DNA from: Candidatus Faecousia excrementipullorum
Lineage (GTDB): Bacteria; Bacillota; Clostridia; Oscillospirales; Oscillospiraceae
Direction: 5' to 3'
Assembly (NCBI GenBank): GCA_018712825.1
Contig: DVGG01000046.1
Location: forward strand, 1-64,000
DNA: 64,000 nt
This document shows positions 50,227 to 58,192 of the stretch, piece by piece. Under the pieces are notes generated by a model. The model had not been told where the DNA came from. It saw only the letters and a program-made list of their open reading frames with translations, and searched no databases. The position numbers and the translations under genes were made by a program. The stretch's first letter is position 1. The number at the start of each line of letters is the position of its first letter.

Positions 50227-51588
50227 GTGGATAATCAGAAGGAATTTTTGGGAACGGAGCCGGTGGGAAAACTCCTGGTCAAGCTGGCAATCCCGGCGGT
50301 GACGGCTCAGTTGATCAATATGCTCTATAACATCGTGGACCGGATTTACATCGGCCATATGCCGGGAAACGGCAATTTGGCTCTAACCGGCGTGGGCGTG
50401 TGTATGCCCATTATCATGATTGTGTCGGCTTTTGCCGCCCTCATCAGCAACGGCGGTGCCCCTATGGCTTCCATCGCTATGGGCCGGAAGGAGCATGACC
50501 ACGCAGAGAAGATTCTGGGCAACTGCTTCCTGCTGCAAATTCTCATTTCCGTGGTGCTGACAGCGGCGCTGCTCCTTTGGAACCGGCCTCTTCTTTACAC
50601 CTTCGGTGCCAGCGACAATACCATTGGCTATGCCGTGGATTACATGAATATCTACGCCATCGGCACCATTTTCGTCCAGCTGACTTTGGGTATGAACGCC
50701 TTTATTACCGCCCAGGGCTTTGCCAAAACGGGAATGCTTACGGTGCTGGTGGGTGCAGTGTGCAATATCGTTCTGGACCCAATTTTCATCTACGGACTGT
50801 CCATGGGCGTCAAGGGTGCAGCCCTTGCCACCATTTTGTCCCAGGCCATTTCCTGCCTGTGGGTTCTGTGCTTCCTCCGGGGAAAGACCACCCTCCTGAA
50901 GCTGCAAAAATCCACCATCGGCCTGAGCCGGAAGGTGATTGTTCCTTGTATCATGCTGGGAATGTCCACCTTCGTGATGCAGGCCAGCGAAAGCGTCATT
51001 GCGGTATGCTTCAATTCCTCTTTGAAGCACTATGGCGGAGACCTGGCGGTAGGCGCCATGACCATTCTTACCAGCGTCATGCAGTTTGCCATGCTGCCCC
51101 TGCAGGGATTGGGCCAGGGAGCCCAGCCCATCACCAGCTATAACTACGGCGCGAAAAAGCCCGACCGTGTGCGGAAAACCTATAAGCTTCTGCTGAGGGT
51201 GTGCCTGACTTACTCCGTTCTGTTTTGGGCGGCGGTTATGCTCATGCCCCGGGTGTTTGCCGGAATCTTTACCCCCAACCCGGAGCTTCTGGACTTTACC
51301 GCAAAGGTTATGCGGATCTATTTTGGCGGTGTGGTGATTTTCGGAATCCAGATGTCCTGCCAGATGACCTTTGTGTCCATCGGCTATGCAGGCTGTTCCA
51401 TCACGGTTGCCGTCATGCGGAAGTTTATCCTGCTGCTGCCTCTTATCTACCTGATGCCCCACCTGGTAGATAACCCTACCATGGGCGTGTATATGGCAGA
51501 GCCCATTGCAGATGTGCTGGCGGTTACCTTCACGGCAATCCTGTTCTCGGTGCAGTTTAGAAAAGCTCTGAAAAAGCTGGAAAACTAA
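50227..51588 (+). CDS. MATE-family efflux transporter
   Basis: 453-aa transporter of the MATE family with two six-helix halves. N-terminal LLVKLAIPAVTAQLINMLYN, VDRIYIGHMP and TGVGVCMPI motifs are typical of the NorM/DinF class. The second half has LGQGAQPITSYNYGAKKPDRV, a family-wide signature. Substrates are cations or drugs driven by Na+ or H+; not predictable. GTG start at 50227 with AGAAAGG upstream. Convergent with the phosphate operon and sharing its terminator. Confidence 0.92.
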   Translation: MDNQKEFLGTEPVGKLLVKLAIPAVTAQLINMLYNIVDRIYIGHMPGNGNLALTGVGVCMPIIMIVSAFAALISNGGAPMASIAMGRKEHDHAEKILGNCFLLQILISVVLTAALLLWNRPLLYTFGASDNTIGYAVDYMNIYAIGTIFVQLTLGMNAFITAQGFAKTGMLTVLVGAVCNIVLDPIFIYGLSMGVKGAALATILSQAISCLWVLCFLRGKTTLLKLQKSTIGLSRKVIVPCIMLGMSTFVMQASESVIAVCFNSSLKHYGGDLAVGAMTILTSVMQFAMLPLQGLGQGAQPITSYNYGAKKPDRVRKTYKLLLRVCLTYSVLFWAAVMLMPRVFAGIFTPNPELLDFTAKVMRIYFGGVVIFGIQMSCQMTFVSIGYAGCSITVAVMRKFILLLPLIYLMPHLVDNPTMGVYMAEPIADVLAVTFTAILFSVQFRKALKKLEN

Positions 51589-51591
51589 AAA

Positions 51592-51628
51592 AAGCGCTGC
51601 TGAAAACCAGCAGCGCTTCTTCTATTTT
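51592..51628. terminator. Bidirectional terminator, MATE gene / phosphate operon
   Basis: 11-bp stem AAGCGCTGCTG / CAGCAGCGCTT (51592-51602, 51608-51618) with AAAAC loop, A-tract on the left and CTTCTATTTT on the right. Lies between the two convergent stops. Confidence 0.85.
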
Positions 51629-52290
51629 ATGGACAGACGATAGCCTACATTTCGTACCGTTTCAATGCAGTTTCCGTAGTTCCCCAGCTTTTGCCGCAGG
51701 GTGCGGATGTGCATATCCACCGTCCGGGTTTCTCCCAGAAAGTCTGTTTCCCACACATCCTTCAGAAGCTGCTCCCGGGAAAATGCGGTGCCCGGATTGC
51801 GCATGAGCTGCCGCAGCAATGAGAATTCCCGGAAGGTCAGGTGCAGCCGCTCTCCGTCGGCGGTGGCCACATAGGACTGGGTGTCCAGAGTCAGCCCCTG
51901 GTATTGGAGGAGGGTCGGCTGCTGGGGCCGGAACCGGCGCAGAACAGCCTTGACTCTTGATACCATTTCCATCATGCCGTAGGGCTTTACCAGATAGTCG
52001 TCCGCTCCAATATCCAGGCAGCGGATTTTGTCATACTCCGAGCCCTTGGCCGTTGCCATAATCACGGGAATGTTCTGCAGCTTCGGGCTTTTTTTCATGT
52101 TTTCCAGCAGGGTAACCCCATCTATGCCCGGCAGCATCACATCCAGGAGCACCAGCTCCGGCTGCTCTTTTTGCAAGGTTTCCCAGAAGGAAAGCCCGTC
52201 GGAAAAGCCCTGGGCTTTCAATCCGGTGGAATTGAGGGCGTAAACCGCAATGTCCCGGATGCTGGCATCATCCTCTACACACCAGATCAT
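51622..52290 (-). CDS. PhoB-like response regulator
   Basis: 222-aa OmpR-family regulator. Receiver with acidic EDD (6-8), phospho-acceptor D50 (LVLLDVMLPGIDG), MATAKG and VKPYGM. Winged helix at about 125-222 (LTFREFSLLRQLMRNPG, RTVDMHIRTLRQKL, VRNVGYRLS). Last gene of the pst-phoU operon, overlapping phoU by 4 bp, so it is presumably the phosphate regulator. No histidine kinase follows; the usual phoR is not here. Confidence 0.9.
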   Translation of the reverse strand: MIWCVEDDASIRDIAVYALNSTGLKAQGFSDGLSFWETLQKEQPELVLLDVMLPGIDGVTLLENMKKSPKLQNIPVIMATAKGSEYDKIRCLDIGADDYLVKPYGMMEMVSRVKAVLRRFRPQQPTLLQYQGLTLDTQSYVATADGERLHLTFREFSLLRQLMRNPGTAFSREQLLKDVWETDFLGETRTVDMHIRTLRQKLGNYGNCIETVRNVGYRLSIK

Positions 52291-52937
52291 ACAGACTCTT
52301 CTTCATGCTTTCCGGTGATGGAGAAGATAACCCACTCGGCAATGTTGGTGGCGTGATCGCCGATACGCTCCAGGTACTTGGCAATCATGAGAAGATCCAG
52401 GGCATACTCTCCGTCCTGGGGCTGCTGGGCAATCCAGCCAATCAAATCCTTTTTGATTGCGGCAAAGTAGTTGTCCACCACATCGTCCTCCTGGATGGCT
52501 TTCTCTGCCAGAGCCAGATCCTTGCGCACATAGGCATCCACGCTGTCCACCACCATACCGATGGCAGCTCTGGCCATCTTCTGAATCTGGGTGTGGGTGT
52601 CCCCGGTGCGTCCGCCCAGATAGGTGATGATTTCCGCAATATCCTCTGCCTGGTCGCCAATGCGCTCCATGTCGGTGATAATCTTGAGGGCTGCGGAGAT
52701 AACCCGCAAATCCCGGGCCACGGGCTGCTGATGCAGAATCAGCTTCAGGCACAGAGCCTCAATGTCCCGCTCCTTCTGGTCGATTTCCTGGGCCACAGGC
52801 TGAATGTTCTTTTTCAGGTCCGGGTCCCAATCCACCATGGACTGGGAAACCTTGGAGAGGATATCCTCACACAATGCACCCATCAGGGTCAGCTCTCTGT
52901 TAAGCAGCGCCAGCTGCTGATCGAAACGACTTCTCAT
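52287..52937 (-). CDS. phoU: Phosphate signalling protein PhoU
   Basis: 216-aa all-helical protein with two three-helix PhoU repeats. Conserved metal-binding-type motifs E-x-x-x-D occur in DMERIGDQAEDIAEI and the second repeat ERIGDHATNIAEW. PhoU links the Pst transporter to the sensor kinase. Starts one base from pstB and overlaps the regulator, so all are cotranscribed. Confidence 0.94.
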   Translation of the reverse strand: MRSRFDQQLALLNRELTLMGALCEDILSKVSQSMVDWDPDLKKNIQPVAQEIDQKERDIEALCLKLILHQQPVARDLRVISAALKIITDMERIGDQAEDIAEIITYLGGRTGDTHTQIQKMARAAIGMVVDSVDAYVRKDLALAEKAIQEDDVVDNYFAAIKKDLIGWIAQQPQDGEYALDLLMIAKYLERIGDHATNIAEWVIFSITGKHEEESV

Positions 52938-53692
52938 TATCCAAACCTCCCGGTGATGTAATCTTCTGTCCGCTTGTCCCTGGGCTGGGAGAACATCTCG
53001 TCGGTCTTGCCGAACTCAATCAGATCTCCCAGGAGGAAGAAGCCGGTGTAATCGGAAATACGCACGGCCTGCTGCATATTGTGGGTGACAATCACGATGG
53101 TGTACTTGCTCTTCAGATCCATGGCCAGCTCCTCAATCCGGGAGGTGGAGATGGGGTCCAGTGCAGAGGTGGGCTCATCCATCAGCAGCACCTTGGGCTC
53201 CACAGCCAGAGCCCGGGCGATGCACAGACGCTGCTGCTGTCCGCCGGACATACCCAGAGCGTTCTTTTTCAGCCGGTCCTTCACCTCGTCCCAGATGGCA
53301 GCACCCCGCAGAGCCTTTTCCACAATTTCGTCCAGCTCCGCCCGCTTGGTAATGCCATGGGTTCTGGGGCCGTAGGCCACATTGTCATAGATGCTCATGG
53401 GGAAGGGATTGGGCTTCTGAAACACCATACCCACTTCCTTCCGCAGGTCGTTTACATCCTGACTTTTGGCAAAGATGTCCTTGCCCTGGAAGGTGACCTT
53501 GCCGGTGATTTTTACCTCGGGAATCAGGTCGTTCATCCGGTTCAGGGTCTTCAGGAAGGTGGACTTGCCGCAGCCGGAAGGCCCGATGAGGGCGGTAATG
53601 CTGTTTTCCGGGATGTTCATGTTGATATTCTTCAGTGCCTGAAACTGGCCGTACCAAAGGCACAGATCCTGGGCGGAAATAATATTGCTCAT
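52937..53692 (-). CDS. pstB: Phosphate ABC transporter ATPase PstB
   Basis: 251-aa ATPase. Walker [21 protein letters not shown], including the PstB-specific LNRMNDL; Q-loop [10 protein letters not shown]; signature [15 protein letters not shown]; Walker [15 protein letters not shown]-loop IVTHNMQQA. Overlaps pstA by 4 bp. Confidence 0.97.
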   Translation of the reverse strand: MSNIISAQDLCLWYGQFQALKNINMNIPENSITALIGPSGCGKSTFLKTLNRMNDLIPEVKITGKVTFQGKDIFAKSQDVNDLRKEVGMVFQKPNPFPMSIYDNVAYGPRTHGITKRAELDEIVEKALRGAAIWDEVKDRLKKNALGMSGGQQQRLCIARALAVEPKVLLMDEPTSALDPISTSRIEELAMDLKSKYTIVIVTHNMQQAVRISDYTGFFLLGDLIEFGKTDEMFSQPRDKRTEDYITGRFG

Positions 53693-54531
53693 AGACTTCT
53701 CCTCTTTGCAAAGTATTTGCCAACAACTGTAGCGGCAAGATTGATAATCACCGTCAGCACCATCAAAATGGCGGCGATGGCAAAGGCAACTCCAAATTCA
53801 CCCTGCTCCTTTGCGTAGAAATACAGGGCAACGGTCAAGGTGGCGCCGGGGCTGGCCAGACCGTCAAACAGGCCGTTAAGCACATGGGCAAAGCCTGCGG
53901 TATACAAAAGGGCAGCGGACTCGCCCAGAATCCGTCCCACGGTAAGAATACAGCCGGTGACCACGCCGTCCACACAACCGGGCAGCACCACGGTGCGAAT
54001 CACACGCCATTTACCGGCACCCAGTCCGAAAGCACCTTCCCGGTAGGACTGGGGAACGGTTTTCAGGCTCTCCTGGGTGGTACGCATAATGGTGGGAAGA
54101 TTCATAATCACCAAGGTCAGGCTGCCTGCCATCAGACAGCTTCCCATGTTGTTGGAGAAAATCAGCATACCCACAAGACCGTAGATGATGGAGGGGATAC
54201 CGGAAAGGGTCTCGGCAGCGTATTCAATCACTGCCACCAGCTTCTTGTTGGCTGCGTATTCCGTCAGATACACGGCAGCGCCCACACCCAGGGGGATAAT
54301 GATAATGAGGGTCGCCAGCACGATGTAAACCGTATTGAGAATATCCGGCAGAATACCAATCCGGTCAGACAGATAGCTGGGGGAGGTGGAAAGCAGCTCC
54401 CAGCTGATGTTGGGGAAACCCTGCATCAGCACATAGACCAGGAGGAAAATAACCAGCGCAGCGGTGATGCCGGTGCAAAGCCACATCAGAAACCGCATGA
54501 TGCCAATATAGGCAGATCTTTTTGTAGACAT
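53689..54531 (-). CDS. pstA: Phosphate ABC transporter permease PstA
   Basis: 280-aa inner membrane permease with about six helices. The EAA-like cytoplasmic loop is [17 protein letters not shown] followed by [38 protein letters not shown] is the PstA/PstC family hallmark. Begins 3 bp after pstC. Confidence 0.95.
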   Translation of the reverse strand: MSTKRSAYIGIMRFLMWLCTGITAALVIFLLVYVLMQGFPNISWELLSTSPSYLSDRIGILPDILNTVYIVLATLIIIIPLGVGAAVYLTEYAANKKLVAVIEYAAETLSGIPSIIYGLVGMLIFSNNMGSCLMAGSLTLVIMNLPTIMRTTQESLKTVPQSYREGAFGLGAGKWRVIRTVVLPGCVDGVVTGCILTVGRILGESAALLYTAGFAHVLNGLFDGLASPGATLTVALYFYAKEQGEFGVAFAIAAILMVLTVIINLAATVVGKYFAKRRSL

Positions 54532-54534
54532 GAC

Positions 54535-55404
54535 TCAATCCTCCTTGCTCCGCTTCAAAAAGAAGTTCAGGGTAGCGTTAATCAGCATGATAAACAGGAA
54601 CAGTACCAGGGCAATGGAGAACAGAGCCTGCCGCTGCAAACCGCTGGAGTAGGACATTTCGCTGGCCACAGCGGTGGTGAGGAAACGGACACTCTGGAAA
54701 AGGGAAGGCATATTGGCAGCATTGCCGGATACCATCATAACTGCCATGGCCTCGCCAATGGCACGGCCTACGCCCAGTACCACAGCGGCGGCGATGCCGC
54801 TCTTGGCAGCCGGGGCAGAAACCCGGAAGTAAGTTTCGACAGGGGTAGCACCCAGAGCCAGAGAAGCGTCCTCATATTCCTTGGGTACAGCATCCAGAGC
54901 TGTGATGGAAACTTTGATAATGGAGGGAAGAATCATAATAGCCAGGACGATGATGGCAGCCAGCAGGCTGGCGCCGTCCGGCACGTCAAAAATTGTGCGG
55001 ATGCCAGGAACCAGCACCATCATACCCACCAGGCCGTATACCACGGAGGGGATACCTGCCAGCAGGCTGACGGCGTTTTCCAGAGTGTGACGCACCTTGG
55101 AGGAAGCCACCTTGGACAGGTAAACAGCGGCGAAGAAGCCGATGGGAACACCCAGCACAATGGCACCGGCTGTGCCGTAAACGCTGGTGAGAATAAAGGG
55201 CAGAATACCAAACTTTGCCTCTGAGGCGGTGGATTCCCATTCCGTTCCGAACAGGAAGGGAATGAGGCCGATTTCCCGAATGGCAGGGATACCGGAAATC
55301 ACCAGATACACGGTGATCAGAAGCACACACAGCACAGTAATCAGACCCAGTACCAGGAAGATTCCGTGAATGATGTGCTCCGTAGCTTGCTTTTTCTTGT
55401 TCAT
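54535..55404 (-). CDS. pstC: Phosphate ABC transporter permease PstC
   Basis: 289-aa permease. N-terminal helix (HGIFLVLGLITVLCVLLI), conserved SLLAGIPSVVYGLVGMMVL, loop EYEDASLALGATPVETYFRV and VVLGVGRAIGEAMAVMMVSG. It is paralogous to PstA and forms the channel with it. A terminator separates it from pstS. Confidence 0.95.
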   Translation of the reverse strand: MNKKKQATEHIIHGIFLVLGLITVLCVLLITVYLVISGIPAIREIGLIPFLFGTEWESTASEAKFGILPFILTSVYGTAGAIVLGVPIGFFAAVYLSKVASSKVRHTLENAVSLLAGIPSVVYGLVGMMVLVPGIRTIFDVPDGASLLAAIIVLAIMILPSIIKVSITALDAVPKEYEDASLALGATPVETYFRVSAPAAKSGIAAAVVLGVGRAIGEAMAVMMVSGNAANMPSLFQSVRFLTTAVASEMSYSSGLQRQALFSIALVLFLFIMLINATLNFFLKRSKED

Positions 55405-55422
55405 TTGCCTTACCTTTCTTTG

Positions 55423-55449
55423 AAAAAACGGCGGCTGATTCAGCCGCCG
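55423..55449 (-). terminator. Terminator between pstS and pstC
   Basis: On the minus strand a CGGCGGCTGA / TCAGCCGCCG stem (55449-55429) is followed by six T, 22 bp after the pstS stop and before pstC. It would let pstS be made in excess over the membrane subunits. Confidence 0.8.
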
Positions 55450-55471
55450 CCTTTTGTATGTGCCTTCGGGT

Positions 55472-56278
55472 TTAGTTGACTGCTACCACACCGGCGGCTG
55501 CGATAACCTCAGCAGCCTCAGCGGAGGTGATGTAATCGAAGAACATCTGAGCAGCCTCAGACAGCTTGGCGTCGGTCTTGGTCACCAGAACGAAGGGACG
55601 CTGAATCACATAGCTGCCGTCCTTCACGGTTGCCTCGCTGGGAGCCACGCCGCCAACGCTCAGGGCCTTCACGTTGTCCTCTACAGCGGACAGGGAGGTG
55701 TAGCCGATGGCATCGGGGTTGCCGGCAACGGTGGCGATTACGTCACCGGTGGAGGTCAGCTCCTGACGATAAGCGCAGGCTTCCTCAGTGCCGGTGATGG
55801 ACTCAAAGCCGTCCCGGGTACCGGAACCAGCCTCACGGCCAATCACAACGATCTCGGCGTCATTGCCGCCCACATCCTTCCAGTTGGTGATCTCGCCGGT
55901 GTAGATCTTGGCGATGGTCTCCAGATCCAGGTCAGCCACAGGGTTTTCGGGGTTGACAATCACGGCGATGCCGTCCAGAGCCAGGGTGGTGCCGGTCAGG
56001 CCGCTTTCCTTTTCCTCATCCTTCAGATCCCGGCTGGCCAGGCCAATGTCGCAGCGGCCTTCCTGTACAGCCTGCACGCCGGAGCTGGAACCGGTGGGGT
56101 TGTAGGTGACGGTGATGCCGTTGTTGTTGTTCATGAAGGACTCAGCCAGGCCGCCGATGACATCTTCCATAGAAGTGGAGCCGTCGGTGGCAACCTTACC
56201 GGAGACTTTCTTCTGGCAGCCGGCGAACACGGAGCCCACCAGCAGCAGGGCCATAACGCCACAGATTAACTTTTTCAT
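55472..56278 (-). CDS. pstS: Phosphate-binding lipoprotein PstS
   Basis: 268-aa periplasmic-binding-type protein. Lipoprotein signal KKLICGVMALLLVGSVFAGC with acylated C21, then GKVATDGSTSMEDVIGGLAE, the phosphate-binding loop (STSM). PTGSSSGVQAVQEGRCDIGLA and GREAGSGTRDGFESI are typical. I place the start at 56278 (AAGGAAA upstream); an upstream in-frame start adds 17 residues before the signal peptide. First gene of the operon. Confidence 0.95.
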   Translation of the reverse strand: MKKLICGVMALLLVGSVFAGCQKKVSGKVATDGSTSMEDVIGGLAESFMNNNNGITVTYNPTGSSSGVQAVQEGRCDIGLASRDLKDEEKESGLTGTTLALDGIAVIVNPENPVADLDLETIAKIYTGEITNWKDVGGNDAEIVVIGREAGSGTRDGFESITGTEEACAYRQELTSTGDVIATVAGNPDAIGYTSLSAVEDNVKALSVGGVAPSEATVKDGSYVIQRPFVLVTKTDAKLSEAAQMFFDYITSAEAAEVIAAAGVVAVN

Positions 56279-56409
56279 AGATGATTTTCCTTTCCATTTG
56301 CACATCTTTTTTCTTCTTGTAACCCTCATTGATTACACGGACATTGTAATTCGCCAATGTAAAATCAAAAAGTCATGGTGTGTAAAATCAATGTCAAATT
56401 TCCAAAAGG
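56279..56409. promoter_or_regulatory. Upstream region of the pst operon
   Basis: AT-rich 131 bp with no gene. TTACA-type words occur twice (13 bp apart) on the minus strand; the spacing does not fit the classical 11-bp Pho box, so I make no operator call. The promoter must lie here. Confidence 0.4.
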
Positions 56410-56443
56410 AAAAGGTGCTGCCTTTTGTAAGACAGCACCTTTT
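56410..56443. terminator. Terminator after the HPr-like gene
   Basis: 11-bp perfect stem AAAAGGTGCTG / CAGCACCTTTT (56410-56420, 56433-56443), with T-tract on the minus strand. It begins 1-2 bp after the stop of the HPr-like gene. Confidence 0.85.
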
Positions 56444-56444
56444 A

Positions 56445-56681
56445 TCAGTGGCTCAATTTTTCCAGAAGCGCTTGCAGCTGCTTCTCTTCCTGGGGATCTT
56501 CAGCGGAAAGAACAACGGCGTTGCCCGATTCTTCCAGCAGCTTTCCGATGGCAATGTACTGGGACAAGGAGGACTTGAGATTGAAAACATCCCCTTCCCG
56601 GGATTTGAGAAATACCTCCCCCTTGCAGGCAGCCACAGCGTCCAGAAAGGCATGAATGGCATCAACATTGGCTGGGTTCAT
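56445..56681 (-). CDS. Small HPr-like protein without the phosphorylation His
   Basis: 78-aa protein. VDAIHAFLDAVAACKGEVFL, VFNLKSSLSQYIAIGKLL and GNAVVLSAEDPQEEKQ follow the HPr fold order (helix, strand, S46-like NLKS, strand, helix). The N-terminal HARPA catalytic His is missing. I place the start at 56681, with AAAGGAG 9 bp upstream; longer frame adds 22 non-conserved residues. It resembles other catalysis-free HPr-like proteins of Firmicutes, whose role is unknown. Lies alone between the pst operon and the arsenic genes. Confidence 0.65.
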   Translation of the reverse strand: MNPANVDAIHAFLDAVAACKGEVFLKSREGDVFNLKSSLSQYIAIGKLLEESGNAVVLSAEDPQEEKQLQALLEKLSH

Positions 56682-56767
56682 AGCAAAATACTCCTTTTGA
56701 TGTATTTGTACTATGCCCATTGTACCAAAGGTTTTGCAGGTTGGCAAGACCCAGGTGGAAGGAAGCT

Positions 56768-57421
56768 TTACCGCAGCTTTTCCTTCAGCTCCAGAATATG
56801 GCGATGGATTTCCCGGATTGTGAACCGGAAGGCTTCGTCGTCCTTGCCGGAGGGGTCATCCAGCCCCCAGTTTTCCGCATACTGACAGGGGACATAGGGG
56901 CAGCTTACATTGCACCCCATGAAAATCACTACGTCCGGCTCCGGGATATGCTTCAACAGCTTGTTGCGCTGGGTTTGCTCCATATCAATCTGGTAAAGTG
57001 CCTTCATCATCCGCACCGCATCGGGATTTATACGGTCTTTCAGAGCGGTTCCGGCGGAGTAGCTTTCAAACACATCCCCAGCCAGAAGCTTTCCCAAAGC
57101 CTCGGCAATCTGACTGCGGCAGGAGTTGTGGACGCAGAGAAATGCCACCTTGGGCTTGCCGGTGCATTTCAGCTCCGGCTTGTAGGTTTCGTAGTTGTAG
57201 TCGATATCCCGGGTTCCGTCATCCCCAAAATAGGAGATGGCCCCCTGGGGGCACTGGCGTTCACAGCCGTGACACCCTTCGATACAGCCGTTGCCATAGA
57301 CCACTTCCGGCTTTCCCTCCGGGCCGGTGGGCTTATAGACCCCGTGGCGGCACATATCGTTGCAAACCATACAGCCTGCGCACTTTTCGTAATCAATCAC
57401 CGGATACCAGTTTTTGCTCAT
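56768..57421 (-). CDS. Ferredoxin-arsenate reductase fusion
   Basis: 217-aa fusion. Residues 1-70 contain an N-terminal 2[4Fe-4S]-type module (EKCAGCMVCNDMCRHG and CIEGCHGCERQCPQGAI). Residues about 88-217 are a low-molecular-weight phosphatase-fold arsenate reductase: VAFLCVHNSCRSQIAEAL (the CX5R nucleophile loop, C-x-x-N-x-C-R) and FMGCNVSCPYVPCQYAENWG with further Cys. It would reduce As(V) to As(III), probably taking electrons through the ferredoxin part rather than only from thioredoxin. The partner efflux gene is absent. It lies 16 bp downstream of the chimeric ORF in a short minus-strand operon. Confidence 0.85.
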   Translation of the reverse strand: MSKNWYPVIDYEKCAGCMVCNDMCRHGVYKPTGPEGKPEVVYGNGCIEGCHGCERQCPQGAISYFGDDGTRDIDYNYETYKPELKCTGKPKVAFLCVHNSCRSQIAEALGKLLAGDVFESYSAGTALKDRINPDAVRMMKALYQIDMEQTQRNKLLKHIPEPDVVIFMGCNVSCPYVPCQYAENWGLDDPSGKDDEAFRFTIREIHRHILELKEKLR

Positions 57422-57437
57422 ATCTTCCTCCCAAAAA

Positions 57438-57617
57438 TCAGGAAAGAGAGTCCTTCAGCAGCTTTGCCGCCTCCTCAGGGGAGAGCACCCGCCCGGAGGA
57501 GAGCACCTTCCCGTCCACTACCAGAGCGGAAAGCCCCTTCCCAATCAGGGCGTTCAGCCATTGCATTCCCAGAATCTGGTTCTGAAAAAACAGCCAGGCT
57601 TCTTGTATGATTTCCAT
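57438..57617 (-). pseudogene. Chimeric remnant: start of ArsP-like permease joined to end of thioredoxin-like protein
   Basis: 59-codon ORF that does not match any single family. Residues 1-28 (EIIQEAWLFFQNQILGMQWL, NALIGKG) look like the conserved N-terminus of ArsP/DUF318 permeases. The rest (ALVVDGKVLSSGRVLSPEEA) looks like the C-terminus of the small redox-active disulphide (thioredoxin-like) protein that often accompanies arsP. It is best read as an in-frame deletion that removed most of arsP and the start of the redox gene. ATG 57617 has AAGGGAG upstream, so it is still translatable; a function is doubtful. Confidence 0.6.
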
Positions 57618-57671
57618 TGACACAACTCCCTTACAAAAATACTTCTAAAATTTTCGATATATAAAGGAGAA

Positions 57672-57700
57672 GAAAAACCACCGGTTTTCAGGTGGCTTTT
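57672..57700 (-). terminator. Terminator overlapping the arsR stop
   Basis: On the minus strand CCACC-TGAAAACC-GGTGG (57695-57678) is followed by TTTTT. It lies at the arsR stop, separating arsR from the two downstream genes. Confidence 0.7.
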
Positions 57701-58010
57701 ACTTCCCACACTGACAGCCGCCAGAAGGGCAGGGGGATTGCTGGGTGAGAGCCAGCAAACGCTCCTGAGCCCGTTTGCTGCCTTCCGGGCAAATCCGGTA
57801 GTGGGTCCACTTTCCCTCGGTGCGGCTGGACACGATCCCAGAGTCGCACAGAATACGCATATGGTAGGAGAGGGTGGACTGGCTGATGTGCAGCTGCTCC
57901 AGCAGGGCGCAGGCACATTTTTCTCCGGTGCGGAGAAGCTCCAGAATTTGCAGCCGGTTTTCATCGCAAAAGGCCTTGAAAATCCGGGCATCTGACAGGT
58001 ACTGATACAT
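57699..58010 (-). CDS. arsR: ArsR-family metalloregulator
   Basis: 103-aa winged-helix repressor. FCDENRLQILELLRTGEKCA, then CACALLEQLHISQSTLSYHM; the Cys pair in EKCACALL corresponds to the arsenite-binding ELCVC motif of ArsR. The DNA-recognition helix is STLSYHMRIL. It ends in a Cys-rich CPSGGCQCGK tail that may add ligands. I place the start at 58010 (AAAGGAG 7 bp upstream); an upstream in-frame start at 58052 adds 14 residues. Divergent from uvrA. Confidence 0.92.
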   Translation of the reverse strand: MYQYLSDARIFKAFCDENRLQILELLRTGEKCACALLEQLHISQSTLSYHMRILCDSGIVSSRTEGKWTHYRICPEGSKRAQERLLALTQQSPCPSGGCQCGK

Positions 58011-58026
58011 CCTGTATGCTCCTTTC

Positions 58027-58081
58027 AAATCGAAATCTTTCAAAGTGACCATAGCTTAGCACATAAATCGAAAAAAGTCAA
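58027..58081 (-). promoter_or_regulatory. arsR promoter with repeated AAATCGAAA motif
   Basis: On the minus strand TTGACT (58081-58076), a 17-bp spacer and TAAGCT (58058-58053). AAATCGAAA (plus strand) occurs at 58065-58073, inside the spacer, and at 58027-58035, downstream of the -10. A related ATCGAAA is upstream of the remnant at 57652-57658. Likely ArsR operators. Confidence 0.6.
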
Positions 58082-58130
58082 TATGAACTTTTGGAATCAG
58101 GGCACAGTCGTCCATTGGCGTAAATTGTTC

Positions 58131-58159
58131 TTGTGGAACCATGGGGGCTGTGGTATACT
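58131..58159 (+). promoter_or_regulatory. Promoter of uvrA
   Basis: TTGTGG (58131-58136), 17-bp spacer, TATACT (58154-58159) with an upstream TG (extended -10). About 34 bp before the start at 58193. Confidence 0.7.
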
Positions 58160-58192
58160 ATAGGGCAGAGTATATGGAAACAGGAGCAGCCT

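Noticed and set aside
56340-56400. Possible Pho box upstream of pstS
   Set aside because: Two TTACA words are present on the minus strand but 13 bp apart, not the 11 bp of known PhoB/PhoP sites; too weak to call.
58120-58160. LexA/DinR box before uvrA
   Set aside because: A GTTC...GAAC arrangement exists near 58127-58138 but in the reverse sense of the GAAC-N4-GTTC Firmicutes box, so no SOS operator is claimed.
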